DNA from: Bacillota bacterium
GTDB lineage: Bacteria > Bacillota > Limnochordia > Darwinibacteriales > DTU012
Assembly: GCA_012521805.1 (NCBI GenBank)
Contig: JAAYLQ010000093.1
Span: forward strand, 1 to 15,179
Length of the DNA stretch: 15,179 nucleotides
Reading direction: 5' to 3'
The translations under genes and the position numbers were made by a program. Under the pieces are notes generated by a model, which saw nothing but the letters and a program-made list of their open reading frames with translations, was not told the DNA's origin and did no database searches. This document shows, in pieces, positions 14,187-15,179 of this stretch; the stretch's first letter is position 1; every line of letters starts with the position of its first letter.

Positions 14187-14195
14187 TTTATAACA
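14187..14195 (-). promoter_or_regulatory. Possible extended -10 promoter of the left lipoprotein gene
   Basis: Minus-strand TGT followed by TATAAA (14187-14192) in an AT-rich leader, about 70 nt upstream of the TTG start. The right-hand lipoprotein gene has a similar TTGTTATA element. No good -35 box at the usual distance. Confidence 0.35.
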
Positions 14196-14254
14196 ATATT
14201 TAAATATGAGGGACCAATTTTTACACTTAAATCAAAAAAAATGATTAGAAAGGG

Positions 14255-14293
14255 AAAACCTCTTAAATGTGGATTCACCATTTAAGAGGTTTT
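14255..14293 (-). terminator. Terminator of the right discoidin lipoprotein gene
   Basis: AAAACCTCTTAAAT and its exact complement ATTTAAGAGGTTTT form a 14-bp stem with an 11-nt loop. The T run on the minus strand is inside the stem end (GGTTTTCCCTTTC). Lies about 60 nt after the stop codon at 14354. The stem is symmetric in A and T ends and could act on both strands. Confidence 0.75.
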
Positions 14294-14353
14294 CTCTTTC
14301 GTTAATCAGGCGACATTTCTATTTATATTTTAGATTGATTAAGTATCTACCAA

Positions 14354-14905
14354 CTACTCTTCTTCATTAACTTCAATTGGTGTTATGCCCAGTTCTATCT
14401 CAGCAGCAGAGGCATGGCCGCCGTGGCCATCATGGACCACTAACCTAATCTCAAGAGCTTTAACAGGATCAAATTTTACTTCCTTCCATTCTTTGTCTTT
14501 TTCCCATTCACCTTCTACAATGGTTTCAAATGTCTCCCCATCAACACTGTATTGAATTTCATATTTTGTAATAGTGCCGTTCATTTCTTCATCTTGACGG
14601 GGCAGGTATCTGAATTTATGAACGTAGGCCAGTTCGCTGAGTACAATCGTAATTGACTCGGGATTTTTAGTCACATCAGTACCCCACCATTTAGTATGCC
14701 ACATAGTTTCAGAATCTCCATCCAATACATTCGCTGCTACATCATTAGCCAGATCAATTTCTTCACTACTAGCATAAGCTGTCAGGGTAATTTTCTTCTT
14801 ACCGGGAGTTTTACCATCATCGGACCCACCCCCAAATAGTGTGCATCCTGTCGTAAAGACTAACAGCACAGTTAACATCAAAATTAACCATTTCCTTACT
14901 CTCAC
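14354..14905 (-). CDS. Discoidin (F5/8 type C) domain lipoprotein, paralogue
   Basis: A 183-residue predicted lipoprotein: basic start, hydrophobic segment about 6-18, lipobox ending TTGC with C21 lipidated, then a flexible linker rich in G, D and K (22-38). One F5/8 type C / CBM32-like domain follows, with LDGDSETMWHTKWW, YLPRQDEEMNGTITKYEIQY, SVDGETF and HASAAEIELGI. It shares these blocks with the left-hand gene, so the pair is a tandem duplication that has diverged clearly. The tail is acidic (EVNEEE). The ligand is unknown; binding of cell-wall or exopolysaccharide sugars is an inference from the fold. The GTG start has AAGGAGG 7 nt upstream. It lies just beyond the rRNA operon terminator. 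Confidence 0.82.
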   Translation of the reverse strand: MRVRKWLILMLTVLLVFTTGCTLFGGGSDDGKTPGKKKITLTAYASSEEIDLANDVAANVLDGDSETMWHTKWWGTDVTKNPESITIVLSELAYVHKFRYLPRQDEEMNGTITKYEIQYSVDGETFETIVEGEWEKDKEWKEVKFDPVKALEIRLVVHDGHGGHASAAEIELGITPIEVNEEE

Positions 14906-14954
14906 TTTTAATCCTCCTTACAATTTTAATATTTAGTGCAGTTATTTCACCAAA

Positions 14955-14983
14955 ACTATAACAAATTCCTTCCAAAAATTTAA
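14955..14983 (-). promoter_or_regulatory. Possible promoter of the right lipoprotein gene
   Basis: Minus-strand TGT TATAGT (-10 at 14955-14960, extended by TGT), with a weak -35 TTAAAT (14978-14983) at 17 nt. It would give a leader of about 45 nt before the GTG start and lies after the rRNA terminator. Confidence 0.4.
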
Positions 14984-15002
14984 TTTGATTGTATCTAAAC
15001 AT

Positions 15003-15047
15003 AAAAACAGCCTCGTAAACGTACCTTAGTACATTTACGAGGCTTTA
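15003..15047 (-). terminator. Terminator of the rRNA operon
   Basis: Minus-strand AGCCTCGTAAATGTAC pairs with GTACGTTTACGAGGCT (one wobble pair, 5-nt loop), followed by GTTTTTATG. It begins about 7 nt after the 5S rRNA 3' end, as expected at the end of an rRNA operon. Confidence 0.85.
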
Positions 15048-15053
15048 AACTTA

Positions 15054-15171
<118 letters not shown>

Positions 15172-15179
15172 AGTTATTG

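Overview
The window looks like ordinary chromosomal DNA of a moderately low-GC member of the Bacillota, probably an anaerobic clostridia-like lineage. The evidence is a tRNA-responsive T-box leader in front of serS, a NusG-domain-II membrane protein, a YqhV-type small membrane protein, a YlbF-family protein, AGGAGG-type ribosome binding sites throughout, and several TTG and GTG starts. No phage, insertion sequence or CRISPR is visible. Of the 15 intact protein genes, 14 lie on the minus strand; only the small yqhV-like gene is on the plus strand.

Reading in the minus-strand direction, from the right edge: (1) the 5S rRNA end of an rRNA operon and its terminator (about 15000-15171). (2) Two paralogous discoidin (F5/8 type C) lipoproteins, each with its own terminator. 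(3) A gene-poor stretch of about 330 nt (13206-13536) with a 39-nt interrupted palindrome and a possible decayed reading frame. (4) A KDPG-aldolase-like gene closed by a strong hairpin. (5) A tightly packed set of ychF-like ATPase, ylbF-like, endonuclease-IV-like TIM barrel and gnd (6-phosphogluconate dehydrogenase). (6) The plus-strand yqhV-like gene wedged between gnd and glyA. (7) glyA followed by an MFS transporter. (8) serS under a T-box with a UCC specifier. (9) tRNA-Ser(UGA) with its own promoter and terminator. (10) A NusG-domain-II protein, a PhoP/PhoR-type two-component system and an aldo/keto reductase in one run. (11) At the left edge, two promoter-like sequences that share a 16-nt repeat and fire out of the window.

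A serine/glycine theme is visible: glyA interconverts serine and glycine, serS charges tRNA-Ser under control of uncharged tRNA-Ser, and a tRNA-Ser gene follows at once. gnd and the KDPG-aldolase-like gene both handle phosphorylated sugar acids, but no 6-phosphogluconate dehydratase or KDG kinase is present to complete an Entner-Doudoroff route. I found no clearly new multi-gene system. The most unusual points are the repeated promoter/operator arrangement at the left edge, the opposite-strand gene embedded in a minus-strand gene run, the interrupted palindrome upstream of the aldolase, and the paired discoidin lipoproteins beside the rRNA operon.
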